From: Ryuthela nishihirai | Taxonomy: Eukaryota > Arthropoda > Arachnida > Araneae > Heptathelidae | Reading direction: 5' to 3' | NCBI GenBank assembly: GCA_038380435.1 | Contig: JAWZYU010000004.1 | Span: 24,588,001 to 24,652,000 of the forward strand | DNA: 64,000 nt | Shown: piece after piece, positions 33,330 to 44,385 of the stretch | Layout of the letters: every line of letters starts with the position of its first letter | Position numbering within the stretch: position 1 is the stretch's first letter | Made by a program: the position numbers and the translations under genes | Notes under the pieces: model-generated | The model's input: only the letters and a program-made list of their open reading frames with translations | The model's database searches: none | Told to the model about the DNA's origin: nothing

Positions 33330-34428
33330 AGGTCTTGTTCGTCCCGAACAATTCTGGATTCCAAATTTCTTCAGTTCTTCGATGAAATGGGGCCAAACGA
33401 TCCACGTGAACGACCTTGCACTTTGTAGCTGGACGTCGACGAATGCGATATACCACGTCATTAATCCTGTTAACTATTGTATATGGACCTTCCCAGAGTT
33501 TCTGAAGTTTTAGAGATAGTCCTTCCTTTCTATGTGGACTGTATAGCCAGACAAGATCTCCTCGATTGAAAACAGTTCCATTTATTTTACTGTCATATCT
33601 TGTTTTGGTTCTGTCACTTGCTATGTCGATGTTATGTCTAACGGAGTGATGGATTTCTTCTAGTCGTTGTTGTAATTCTTGTACGTATTGTGGAGTGGAC
33701 AGAGGCATTGCTTCGGGCCAACCATATAAAAGGTCACAGGGAAGACTTACTCTCTTCCAAAAAGCATCATGGAAGGTGTCTGTCATAGTTGTCTCATGCA
33801 CTGCCGTCCTATATGCCAGCAAAAGGAGTGGTACATGGCGATCCCAGTCACGTTGGTGGTGGTTCACAAATAATGCTAAATGCTGAACAATTGTTCTATT
33901 GAATCTTTCAACCATACCATCCGACTTAGGGTGTAAGGGAGTTGTTCTGGTTTTCTGAATGCCTAATAGTTGACAGATGCCTTTAAACACATTGGATTCA
34001 AAATTCCGTCCTTGATCAGAGTGGAGTTGTAAAGGTACTCCATACCTGCTAATGAAGTTATTAACTATCATCTCCGCCACTGTTGTTGCTTCCTGGTCTT
34101 GGATGGGATATACCTCAGGCCTCTTTGTGAAATAATCCATTACCACTAATAAATATCGATTTCCATCATCAGTTCTAGGAAACGGACCCATTACATCAAT
34201 GGCTATTCTTTCAAAAGGGGCACCAACGTTATACGTCTGCAGCTTACCCCGACTCCTAGTCTTAGGGCCTTTCTTTGCTGCACAGGCTTCACATTGCCTA
34301 CACCATCTTTCAACGTCTGCCCTACTTTTCAACCAATGAAATCGTTCCCTGGCTTTGGCTAATGTCTTATTAACACCGAAGTGTCCTCCAGTGGCACTAT
34401 CATGTACATCTTTCATCACAAGTTCCAC
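33328..34428 (-). pseudogene. Gypsy integrase region
   Basis: An open frame of about 366 codons. An HHCC zinc finger (H..., then CRQCEAC) is followed by the DDE core: AIDVMGPF, HSDQGRNF and the glutamate in GMVERFNRT. A C-terminal part (KLWEGPYTIVNRINDVVYRI) follows. It shares the reading frame of the RNase H segment but is cut off from it by an in-frame TAG at about 34,480, where the frame reads RRW-stop-NPTG. Integrase joins element DNA to the target. The domain looks whole, yet it cannot be made as part of the polyprotein. Confidence 0.92.
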
Positions 34429-34479
34429 TCGGGAGCGAGGAAGGATTATCTGCCAACGGATCAGCCGTCCAGTGGGATT

Positions 34480-36005
34480 CTACCATCTTCTGTATAATAC
34501 TCCGTCTTTCATTTTTAAGGAGTCCCACTGTGCCGAGTAACTTTTAGTAGTTGGACTATACCTCGAGATTTGTTCCCAATTAGGTCTTACATCAGATTTT
34601 TCAATCAATTCTAATATTGGTTTTATGTCTTCATCATCTAGTTGAGCCTTCCTGATTTCAATTGGATTCCAGATGTTAGGGGTGTCACTGTGTGTTTGGG
34701 TCGATACTATTTGTCTTATGGGCATTATCTCTTTAGTTCCAAATTTCAGTTCTGCATTATAGCAATGTTTACAGTTATCAATACATGGGCGCCTGGAAAG
34801 AGCATCTGCATTCTTATGCATTTTACCACTTCGATGTTCGATGGAGAAGTCGTATTCTCGTAACCGTTGTATCCACCTAGCGATTTGTCCTTCAGGGTTT
34901 TTGAAGTTTAATAACCATCTAAGTGCAGCATGATCAGTACCTATAAGGAATTTCTGGCCATAGAGATAATGATGAAAATGTTCTATTGCTTTTACTATTG
35001 CTAACAGTTCTTTGCGTGTTACACAATAATTCCGCTCTGGTTTGGATAAAGTTTTACTAAAGTATGCAATAACTTTCTCTTGTCCGTCTTGTTCTTGTGA
35101 AAGTACAGCACCGACTCCTGTGTTACTTGCATCAGTATCTATTACGAATTGTTTTCCAGTTTGTGGGCACGCTAGCACTGGTGCTGTGGAAAGAGTTTTC
35201 TTTAGCTGTTGAAAGGTATATCGCATTCGGTGGTCCACATAAACCGCTGGCCCTCTTCTGTCAGACGATGTAATGGCCTTGCGATGTTGGAGAAACCTTT
35301 GACAAATCTTCTATAGTAGGTGCAAAGTCCAATAAAACTACGAAGTTGATGAACATCTTGTGGTGGAGGCCAGTCTCTTACAGCTTCTATCGTACTAGGA
35401 TCAGTCTTAATGCCTGATGTAGTGATCACATGACCAAGGTAATGAACTTCTTGCTGGAACAGTTTACACTTTGTCGGTCCCAATTTTAACTTGGCTGCCT
35501 TAAGTTTTACAAATACTTGACGAAGATTTCTCAAATGTTCTTCGAATGTTCTTCCAAGAACTATGATGTCGTCCAAGTAAACCAGACAGACTTCCAAAGA
35601 CAAACCTTTGAGCACCGACTCCATTAGTCGTTCAAATGTAGCAGGTGCATTACAAAGTCCAAATGGCATCACCTTAAACTGCCAAAGTCCATTCCCTGTA
35701 GTGAAAGCTGTTTTCTCACGGTCTTCAGGACGTATACCAACTTGCCAATAGCCGCTCTATAAGTCTAATGTTGAGAACCATTCTGACCCAGATAAAGTGT
35801 CTACTGTATCATCAATCCCGGGTAAAGGAAAGGAGTCTTTCTTTGTTACGTCATTTAATCTGCGATAATCTACACAAAATCGTGTAGATCCATCCTTTTT
35901 CTTGACAAGAACTACTGGTGATGTCCAGGGACTCTGTGATGGTTCTATAATGCCCTGAGCTTCCATGTCCTTTATGAGTTGTTCCGTCTCCTCTCTTTTT
36001 GCCAA
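34480..36005 (-). pseudogene. Gypsy reverse transcriptase and RNase H region
   Basis: The RT begins around MEAQGIIEPSQSPWTSPVVL and VDYRRLNDVT. An in-frame TAG at 35,757-35,759 falls where gypsy RTs have the Q of LDLQSGYWQ. The palm continues with MPFGLCNAPATFERLM and the catalytic YLDD near 35,570. A frameshift near 35,220 moves to the next frame, with RNase H (FVIDTDASNTGVGAVLSQ, VTRKELLAIVKAI, GTDHAALRWLL). It ends at VLYRRW and a TAG. RT copies the element RNA, and RNase H removes the template. Confidence 0.92.
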
Positions 36006-36123
36006 TGGAAGTCTTCTTGCCGGCAGATGGACTGGAGGAGAATCACCAGTGTTAATTTTATGTCTGTCAGGTTAGTACGGCCATAATCATTTGATGTGGC
36101 AGAAAAAATGTCAGAAAATTCTT

Positions 36124-36963
36124 TTAATAGGTTCTCGGCCTTAAAGCTTGGTTTTCAGTTAATATTCGTCTTGTTTCTCTCCATAATTCAGTAAGATGAG
36201 ATGGGATGTCTGTACGATTTTGATTTGAATCAGTAACTTCTATTTTATTTATACTTGTTACACAGGTAACAGCTTCACATATTGCTAATTCTTCACCTTT
36301 TTTTAACATTCTATTGGATTTGTTACAGTTCATCACTCTGATAAGGATCTGTTCTTTATCTATTCTGACTAAAGTCCTTGCAACCAGGATATTATGAGCC
36401 AAAGCTCCTTTACCAGAGGCATCAGTAACTGCCAATCGGAAGGCCCCAGAAGTCTCCGACCGATGTCCACGGACTATAACTTCACTTTGTGCTGGGATCT
36501 CTGTGTCTTCCGTCACTAATATTGAAGTTACGCTTGATAAAGAATCAGACGTCTGGCTAAGCAGAGGAATCTCTTCTGTCTCATATATGAGTAGGTTATC
36601 ACTGGGTCTAATGTTGAATCCATGTTTCTTAAGAAAATCTAGGCCTAATATGCATTCATCGTAGATGACAGCGATGTAAACAGGGTGGTGTACCAGACAG
36701 CTACCAACTCGGATGTTAAGTTCTATTTTTCCATGAACTTTTGCACAATCTCCAGTGGCTGTTTGTAGGCTTATTTTAGACTGTGTAGTATTCAAGTTTG
36801 GGTGAGGTATTATTTTCTTTATTATATCCGTTCTGAGTAAAGTTACATTTGCACCAGTGTCGACTATCATACGGCAAGGTATTCCATTTATGGCTCCATC
36901 AGCTACTAATCCATTATTATCACCATGTAATGTTGAAACGTGGGCGACTTCCCCTGGGGCCAA
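36124..36963 (-). pseudogene. Gypsy aspartic protease region
   Basis: About 280 codons with the retropepsin active site MIVDTGANVTLL (DTG) and the flap/ILG region ECILGLDFLKKHG. It is frame-shifted against both gag and RT. It would mature the polyprotein. Confidence 0.88.
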
Positions 36964-37044
36964 CCAATCAACAGACAGCCTTTGCCCCGCAAGACTGACT
37001 AATTTCTGTTTCCCTGATCCTGTTGTCTAGTTGATGGACTTGGA

Positions 37045-38352
37045 CTCCTCATTCGTTTCCTAGTGCAGTTGGTACGAATGTGTCCGGTCTTGCCACAATT
37101 CCAACACTGAAGGTCTGTTGTAGTTTTTGAAGAAGAACCTTTGATATAAAAGGTTCTTCTTCAAAAACTACAACAGACCTTCAGTGTTCCGTTTTGAAAG
37201 ATATATTTCAAAACGGATAGTATGGCTTTGGTTAGTTCTTTCATTTCATTATCCTTTTCTACAGTTTCTTCTGCACTCACAAATCTCACTGTACGTTTGT
37301 TCGCTCGGGAGGAAAGCCTAGAGCACTCGTATTTCATAGCATGTACCACAGCTGACTTTAAGGATTCACCTTCCAACATCCTCAGAGATTGCTGAGTGTC
37401 AGGGTCAGCAATAGCATCAATAAATTGTAATTGAGCTAAATTATCTTGAATTTCTGGTGGACAGTTACTATAAGCCAATCTAACTAGACGCTCAATATCA
37501 TTAGCAAGCTCTTGCAAAGTTTCACCATTTTTCTGCATGCGATGTTTAAATTGAGTCGCGTAATATTGTTTTAAATAACTATCACCAAACCTTAGTTCTA
37601 ATGCAGAAACTAGACTTTGATAATCAAGTTGTTTTTCTTCTGGAACAGACTGCAAAACTTCCGCAGCAGAATTTCTTAAGGAAGCTGCAAGAAAACTGGC
37701 CTTTTGGAATTCATTCCACTCATTGGCTGTAGCGATAACTTCGAATTGTGTTTTAAATACTGTCAAAGATGATTGACCATCATATGTAGAAGGTTTAGTT
37801 GTATTTTTAGCGATATGTGTAATAACATTATTTCCACTAGAATTATTATTATCACAAGCAGAAGGTAACATTTCATTTCTCAAAATCTGAAACTGGCGTT
37901 CACAATCAGTTTTTACAATTTCAGTTTCATGTTTATAATCTAACTTAACACTATCAAGATCATATTTTACACTGTCAATTTCAACCTTTAAACAATCACA
38001 TTGTTTATTAAGTTCGGTTTTAATGTCCTTACACTGATCAGTAATCTTATCATTTTGAGAAGCCACTTCAGCTTTCATCTCAGTATTTTGTGCGACCATT
38101 TCGGCTTTCAAGTCACCTATTTTATCGCTTTGGGCAGCTATATCACCTTTAATATCAGTCATCTGCGTAGTCATATCGGCTTTCAAGTCATCTTTTTGAG
38201 AAACTATCTCAGTTCTCATTATTTTGTGTGGCCATTTCGGCTTTCAAGTCACCTATTTTATTGCTTTGGGCAGCTATATCACCTTTAATATCAGTCATCT
38301 GTGTAGCCATATCGGCTTTCAAGCTATTTATCAACTTTACTAATTCATCCAT
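37045..38352 (-). pseudogene. Gypsy gag region
   Basis: Likely start ATG at 38,352 (MDELVKLINSLKADM). A frameshift near 38,220 separates this from the long frame 38,219-37,161. The N-terminus has a duplicated coiled-coil-like segment (LKADM...DIKGDIAAQS, twice). The centre has the retrotransposon gag capsid pattern (AATANEWNEFQKASFLAASL, FKHRMQKNGETLQELA). A CCHC zinc knuckle CWNCGKTGHIRTNC lies at about 37,060-37,105 in another frame, cut off by a small inverted duplication at 37,103-37,188. Confidence 0.88.
37103..37216. repeat. Two adjacent palindromes inside gag
   Basis: Arms of about 40 bp (37,103-37,141 and 37,150-37,188), then 37,189-37,216 with 11-bp arms (CCGTTTTGAAA). Both have the loop GATATA. 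The duplication disrupts the gag frame just before the zinc knuckle. Confidence 0.85.
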
Positions 38353-38380
38353 ACTTCTAGTTAACGGCATTCAATAAATT

Positions 38381-38398
38381 ATCCCACTCCTGACACCA
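38381..38398 (-). other. tRNA-Leu-type primer binding site
   Basis: Minus-strand TGGTGTCAGGAGTGGGAT starts 2 nt inside the 5' LTR and complements the 3' end of a leucine tRNA (…CCCACTCCTGACACCA). Primes minus-strand synthesis. Confidence 0.8.
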
Positions 38399-38400
38399 AA

Positions 38401-39025
38401 TGTTGCGGATTACAAAAAATGGATAGCCATTGAGCGTGAGTATTAAAAACTATATTTCAAAACCAAATTCACTACAAGGTAAATTGTTACAAAGGAAATA
38501 TGGATGAAGTATCTTATTAACAAATCAACTATTAACCATATACAAGTCATCAATCTTCCTGCGCAGAGCATACAACATTAGCTCTGTCTATTCCACTAAA
38601 TATTACCTTTTACTTGATTTACCATGTCAACCGAAGATCTTCAAGCATTAACAAGTTCTCGTCCTGTGCTAGTAACTTATCACACACTAGCCGAACAAAA
38701 AGACAGTCCGTGCACACATCACGTAAACAGAACCTTCTTTTTACTTCCCGTGTACACATCACGTAAACAGAACCTTCTTTTTACTTCCCGTGTACACATC
38801 ACGTAAACAGAACCTTCTTTTTACTTCCCGTGTACACATCACATAAAGATAATTCTTTATACTTAACGCGCACTGTCTCAGAACAGCTAACCGTCCATTT
38901 TCGAACTCTAGACCGTTACAACACAAGACCGTTACACGCTCCACTGCTCTTCAAATTCTCCCAAAGTTCTTATTCGTTGGCTGAAACTGTTTGCTTTCGG
39001 TTGCCAGATTCCTTCTGTCGTAACG
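38401..39025 (-). repeat. Gypsy 5' LTR (625 bp)
   Basis: Same as the other LTR but with three 40-bp units at 38,715-38,834 instead of one. This explains exactly the 80-bp length difference. The last base is G rather than A. Confidence 0.93.
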
Positions 39026-39350
39026 ATATTAACAAATTACTCAATTCCTCGAAACTCAAATCTTCATAACCTTCAACACCGCAAGCCTCAGGCCAACACC
39101 CAACGGTTCACGACGTCCTATTGGAGTTCGTCAAGCAACCGCGAGCACATAAAGAGACCGCCGATGACGAATAAAAAATTTCTTTTTTTTTATATCTTAA
39201 TATAAAAATATTTTTGATCAAAAATCAGGGGGTTCCTTATACACGTTAAAATACGATAGGTCCTAATATGTGCATCTATTGATTGCATGTAAGAATCTTA
39301 GTGAGTTCGAAATCAGTGTGTCTTTAAAAATAAATATGTCTTTAAGCAAC

Positions 39351-39430
39351 TATACTGCTCACAAAAATTTGGGGATATATTATCGCTTCATATTCATTTT
39401 GAAATATCCCCTAATTTCTGTCAGCAGATA
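39351..39430. mobile_element. Very short MITE in copy 3 arm
   Basis: TACTGCTCACAAAAATTTGG at the left and an imperfect inverse (CCCCTAATTTCTGTCAGCAGATA) at the right, about 80 bp, TA-flanked. A mariner-type MITE is likely. Confidence 0.5.
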
Positions 39431-40068
39431 TTTGTCATAGCGGTTACAGAATCCTTTCATACGACATAGGTGCTCAGTAGAAAAACAACACTCATGTCTT
39501 ACCATGGATCTCTAGGTTTCTTAGATCAGAAGCTGAGCGTGCTAACCTACTGTCTTTGAGATAAATCTTTTAATCTGTTGGTTATCATAACTTATAGCTG
39601 TATCGTGGGTAAAGTACTGAAAAGTGCCCATTTCAGGTTATTGTGAGATTTTCAACGTAAAGAATTAGCAAGTCTAGATATATGGAAAAAATAATAATCT
39701 GATTCAGATGATGCTTGAGATTTACCTAGTTTGGTCGTTAAAGTATGGTTTATTAGAAAATAAATATGCACATATGGAAGATGAATCAGTGATTGCGTTC
39801 TTTTGAGCAAGTTACTTTAATTATCTTGCGAGATGTATGAGAAAATGCAAAGAATAGATATTGAGAGTTTACGATTCTATGGAGAAACATGCATCTGAAG
39901 ATTAAGCTATATAATGAGTTAGTTTATCTCTAAGATTGTATGACAGTGAAGCTTTAATAAGCAAACTTGTAATCAGTTTGTCTTACATTCTAAATACTTG
40001 TTGTTTACAGTGCTAAAACGATTGCTTATCACTGAAATTCCCCCTCGTATGCCTTTTTCCAGGAAAAG

Positions 40069-40330
40069 CTACATTGTAGGGCCTGTTATCAACTCTAGAT
40101 TAATATTTGTCATCTTCAGGTATGCTTGCCAAGTTACTCCAGAAGCTGTGTAAACATGACAGGGATCAATGTCATAGTATCTGACACATAGTTTTCTGAA
40201 ATTCTCAAACACATCAGCTAAGAGGAGCATGTCGGTGTACAAGTCGTGATATTGGCCTAGGTTTTTTATGTCGAATGAGTTCCATACTTTCATTGCTTGA
40301 ATATAGTCTTCTTCCCCTAGCGCTTCTCCG
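40069..40330 (-). pseudogene. Protein-primed DNA polymerase B relic, segment 2
   Basis: The minus-strand frame has KVWNSFDIKNLGQYHDLY, DMLLLADVFENFRKLCV and YTASGVTWQAYLKM. These are the conserved exonuclease-to-polymerase linker motifs of type B DNA polymerases of the Polinton/Maverick, adintovirus and linear-plasmid group. The frame continues upstream to about 40,330 (LGEEDYIQA). It breaks off before the palm motifs. It lies head to head with segment 1. Confidence 0.8.
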
Positions 40331-40344
40331 AGGAACCGTACATA

Positions 40345-40614
40345 ATGCGTGTAATCTCAATTTTTAAGCTCCTAAATAAGATTCCAGTTATATTTCATAA
40401 CGTAAAGGACAGCCATCTGCAAGGAATGATCAAAATTAAGAAGATTAATTACATTCCCAATAATATGGGAAAATATACAGCATTCTCCCTTGGAACTTTG
40501 AATTTCATAGATTCTTATCAATTTTTAAGTGCATCTCTTGAGAAGCTAGTCAATAACCTATCGGCAGAAGAATTCCATATTTTGAAGGAACATGTCGAAT
40601 GCATTTTGTCATGA
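40345..40614 (+). pseudogene. Protein-primed DNA polymerase B relic, segment 1
   Basis: The plus-strand frame has KIPVIFHN, a shortened equivalent of the YDSH region, IPNNMGKYTAFSLG, NFIDSYQFLSASLEKLV and AEEFHILKEH. In Polinton-type polymerases this region lies just N-terminal to segment 2, so the two pieces are adjacent parts of one gene now in opposite orientation. No palm motif, so inactive. Confidence 0.8.
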
Positions 40615-41330
40615 AGCGAATAATTATTTCAATCTGTCTTTAAGCCGAAAAGATCCTTGAGGAAAATAAAACTCACAGAGCAGACCGCTCTTCCTGTAAG
40701 TAAATGATTTAGATAAACAGTAGCATATCTGCTTTTACATCGAAGGACTGTTCCATAGGGCAGTGTGTAAGTGACCCCCTGACCTTTACTAGCGTCTGCC
40801 TGTGCACGCCCTCGTCTCCCAGCCATTTCTTCAGATAAACGACAATAATAGCAGGAGCTTTCAGTACTTGTAATAGAGGTGATGTTAAATTTCAAGAAGT
40901 GGGGATTAAGAATTATTTAAGACTTTTAAGAATATGGAGGGAATTTTTCTATTTTTTAGAAAGGGCATTTCTGGATTTCGGATGTTTTACACCTAGTGAC
41001 TCTTAGTTTGTAAAGGCATTATTTTTTTCTGTCGCTTCTTGTAAGCTCTATGCGAGAACATCGATTTTCGTGACAAAAGTGCAGAATTCTTTTATTGAGG
41101 TCCGATCACAACACAATCAGTGTCGCTTTACTGCACAAGGGAAAAATTACTGAACAGTAATAAGTATCCAAAACTTGTTGCTGAGGTTTGTAATTTTTAA
41201 ATTATTCCTGAAAATTTTTAGTGTGGCGGTTTTTTAAGTTACCGAATCGAAGAAGCTTTCCCACATAGGTTGTTGCATAGATACATACTGATATAATCGC
41301 TGAAGTATTTGCTAAATTTTGACTGTCAGT
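40615..41330. other. Unassigned insert beside the polymerase relic
   Basis: The minus-strand frame 40,895-40,629 (87 residues before the stop, with SCYYCRLSEEMAGRRG) is not recognised and may be another fragment of the polymerase-bearing element. The rest is AT-rich without signals. Confidence 0.4.
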
Positions 41331-41340
41331 TCAGCTGCAA

Positions 41341-41772
41341 ATGAAATTTCGACCGATTAGCTCAGGTAAGTTGAGAGGATACGATCGAGTGAGACTTATT
41401 AAGTGTATTATTTTTTATAGTAGCTTAGTGTATTTGTTAAAACTAATATTCCCTACTCCATTAACATGCATAATTGTTGGATGTAGAACTAAAGTTTTTT
41501 ATGCAACGCAAGCGGAAACGCAAGGGTACCCGCAACGTATAAATTGTTTCCTACTTTTAGCATTGCTTGCTTTCTATAATATTCAACCGCGTGCAAAAAA
41601 TTCTCTACAGAATTATTTTTACCCGATGAAAACAACTGACCTTGTAAAGCGTAACGAACAAGCGTGTACTAACGAGAGATCGCAACGCGAAATAAAATTT
41701 CATCAGCGTGATGAGTCATTGGATCTCACGTTCGCCGGTAAACGGCGGAAAAGACGATTTTTAAAACAGTAA
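41341..41772 (+). other. 143-codon open frame in copy 3 arm
   Basis: The start (MKFRPISSGKLRGY) corresponds to the internal MKFQRISVDKLRGV of the frame at 18,345-18,611 in copy 2. Similarity fades after about 20 residues and frames drift, so this may reflect DNA homology of the arms rather than a gene. No known domain. Confidence 0.3.
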
Positions 41773-43262
41773 GAGTGTTTAGAATTGTAGATTTTTAAAA
41801 AAATGATATATTACTTTCAAACAATTAACTCATTTTAATTCCGAGGAAGAAATTGTTATCGACTGTTACTGCGTAGCGTTACTTCCTAGGAACGAGTAAT
41901 ATTTTGCATCATATGTTGAGGATACAGCAGCAATAAGTATTAGGAATAAAACGTTTTAAACCATGTCGTGTAACGGATATATTTATGGAAAGTAATTAAT
42001 TGAGACATGGCAGAGATAAGAATTTAACGTAAAACCACTTTATCGTTCCAAAACATGTCCTGACGCAGAAAGTGCAGAAAATGTGTGAACACCAATATCT
42101 GACGGCGACATCCTTCAACCCGATGGAGACTAATTTTAATAAGAGAAGCTCAACTCTTGGAGGTTTAGGGGCGCGTAATTTTAAAATGGCTTGTCGTCTT
42201 CCGACGGGGTACATTGAAACAAATAGCTGACCTATCATAAAGGGGAAATGGGATGATTCGATAAAAGGATGGGAAATTATTTCCAAAACGTTGTTTCCAT
42301 ACCGTATCTCCTGTGATGACCTGAAACAAAGGGGGGTAGGATTGGGGGTGACAATGCGGTTTAGTCAGAAGGGGGGCTGGCAACCGTCTCTGGACTTCGA
42401 AAAATTTCGAGATGGGTCTGGAAACTACGATCAAGAGTGCCAGTGGGTTTTAATGTTGTAACACATCACGTCTGGTACGGAAAGAAAGGGCGGTCGACAG
42501 CGTAGCAGGTAACGTGATCCAAGATGACCGTTGGTGGAAATTTCGAGAAGGATTAACCGTTCAAGATTACCACCCTGGGGTGTGAGAGGGTGGAACTTTT
42601 GCTGAGTTTTAATTAATGAAGGTTTTCTTTATAAAGGTGAAATGGGAGGACGTTTCGATGAATAACGGATTTATGGAGGATGACCGTCAAAGGGATGAGG
42701 GGGATACCTTGAACGTTGCGATAAACATTCGCAATGGTTGAGCAAAACTTACGAATTATTATTCAGAGACTTGTGATTTCCCGTTTGGAAATTTTTGTAG
42801 ACGTTTCAGATTGTAAAACCATCCGTCAGTAAAACGTGGTCCCCAGTACGGGTGAGATACCGAACACTTGTTTGCGAAATACACATTGTAGGACTTAATG
42901 AAGGTCGAATTTGTAAAATATGGGACTCTGTAATTATTTTTGACGATTGCATCAGCCATTCTGAGTGGGGGTGATCTGAACGTTGCCAGCGACAGTTCAG
43001 TTGGACTTGGCAGAAACCAAGGGACTTATTTGGGAGTTTGTGATCGGTAAGGGGGAGTTTAATAGAGGGGGGCGGAACTTTTGATAAGGGGATTTTTTAA
43101 TAAAGGGGGAGTTAATTAAATAATTATTAATTATGAATCATGAATAAGGGGAATAATAGTGTGGGGCACATAAGGGAAAGGTGGTGTAGTAGTAGTAGTG
43201 TGGTGCGCATAAGGTGACGTCATAGGGGAAAGCACTGTGCAAAGGGGGTACAGTATACTACG

Positions 43263-43557
43263 ACACCACTACTTATGCTTCACCTGTGTGGGATTACTGT
43301 GGAGATAATCAGCTGAAGAAACGTCAATCATTTCAGAAGAAATATCTGAGATCAGCAGCTGCGGTGCGGTGGTTCGTGCATAATTCAATCATTCATTGGG
43401 ATCTCAACATTCCACCTATATTTCAGTTTATTAAGGAATCATCAGTCAAGTTCTTCCAACAAGTGGAGCAAAATCCATTTCCTATTATATCCAATTTGTG
43501 TAACTATGAATATATTCCTGAACTTAAATTCAAAAGACCTCGAGCTATTCCCTTTTA
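43263..43557 (+). pseudogene. Jockey-like reverse transcriptase C-terminus fragment
   Basis: The frame 43,286-43,558 reads LKKRQSFQKKYLRSAAAVRW, WDLNIPPIFQFI and VKFFQQVEQNPFPIISNLCN. These match the region after the RT domain in Jockey-type elements (RxxQNKxLR...R...IHRDLxIP...FF...HPNPL). It begins right at the end of copy 3, which probably inserted in this retroelement tail. Confidence 0.75.
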
Positions 43558-44099
43558 AACAGTTACTGCAGCCTTCGGACTCTGGTTGTTCCAGGGTACC
43601 TTTCTTAGGGTTTATCCCTAGTTATTCGGTTATTGCCATTCGGCTAGAAGCACTACATTTCATCCGATGAAGGAGATAAAGGGCTTTTTATAGGCCCGGT
43701 GTTCTATTTATGTTAATCAAGGATCCATGAGTTACTAAATGTTTCAAAAATATAAAAATGTGAAAAAAAAAAAAATTAAACATATATATTTGGGGGTTCA
43801 AAAAATAATTTAAATGCGCCCTTGTTGAACAGTATCGAAGCCCAAGAATTGTCGCCCAAATTTCTGAGTAAGCAAATCTTTACCTATCTCTGCAAAATCT
43901 GAGTTATGAAGTCAATAGTTTAATACAATTCTCCTTGTTTACGTTTACATTAGTTTTGTAACGATATTCGTAAGAGGCATGATGATGCTGTTAAAAATTG
44001 CATCTTCTTCAATTTTGTAAATATTATCAAACCTTTGATGCATCTGATCTACATCTATGGAACTTTTCACTCGTGGCAAATTTTTCAAAATTCTTTCAC
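43558..44099. other. AT-rich spacer
   Basis: No gene recognised; an A run at 43,764-43,776. The first 100 bases may be the 3' end of the Jockey-like fragment. Confidence 0.4.
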
Positions 44100-44385
44100 G
44101 GTTGCAGTTCTCCTGGGCCAGCGTCGAGATTTATCTCCGCAAAAACTCCTCGCCCGGTCCATGGTCAGTAGGGGACACCGATGGGCTTGGGAATACCGCC
44201 ATCCGTCGGATGGGACGTTAAACCGTGATTCGTGTGCGGGAGAGTCATACCCTGTGCACGTTGCGGGAGGCTACCATCTGTCTCCCAACAGCTGTCCAGT
44301 GGGTCCCCTCCCCAACCTTATCCGCGCCCTCGAGGCCTTTTAGTCCATTGTGTGCTAAAAAGTGCCGCTCAGAGGTAAAAAAAAA
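44100..44385 (+). repeat. SINE-B copy, 5' truncated
   Basis: GCCAGCGTCGAGATTTATCTCC through GGGACACCGATGGGCTTGG and CCAACAGCTGTCCAGTGGGT to GCCGCTCAGAGGTAAAAA. The tRNA-like head is missing. Confidence 0.88.

Larger units (their letters stand above)
32772..39025 (-). mobile_element. Ty3/gypsy LTR retrotransposon
   Basis: A complete but inactivated 6,254-bp element on the minus strand. It has two direct LTRs, a 4-bp ATAT duplication (32,768-32,771 and 39,026-39,029), primer site, polypurine tract, and gag, protease, reverse transcriptase, RNase H and integrase in gypsy order. There are several frameshifts and nonsense codons. LTRs have few differences apart from an internal 40-bp repeat number, so it is fairly young. 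Confidence 0.95.
32690..39258. mobile_element. Small TIR transposon (split by the gypsy element)
   Basis: Begins TATCGTATTTTAACGTGTAT (32,690) and ends with its exact inverse at 39,258. About 28 bp of each end pair. Without the gypsy insertion it is about 315 bp and non-coding. The copy 1 arm has no insertion at the equivalent point (about 6,475-6,490), which supports it being mobile. Target duplication is unclear. Confidence 0.75.
32230..43262. mobile_element. Long-TIR PC4 family, copy 3: single rearranged arm
   Basis: Sequence 32,230-32,690 matches copy 1 right arm (CA-rich block, then TAGTCAACATACTATAAT and CCTTTTCATA, as at 5,090-5,330 and 6,410-6,470). It resumes at 39,259-40,000 (like 6,490-7,020), and again at about 41,330-43,262 (like the outer arm of copy 2 from 18,400). 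The outer end has the family signature: TGACGTCATAGGGGAAAGCACT, then CAGTATACTAC. The opposite arm and the PC4 gene are missing. Between the arm blocks lies 40,010-41,330, which contains DNA polymerase relics. A gypsy element and a small TIR element are nested in it. Boundaries of the internal rearrangement are approximate. Confidence 0.75.

Noticed and set aside
33000..33513. 172-codon plus-strand ORF
   Set aside because: It spans the gypsy LTR and antisense integrase, so it is not an independent gene.
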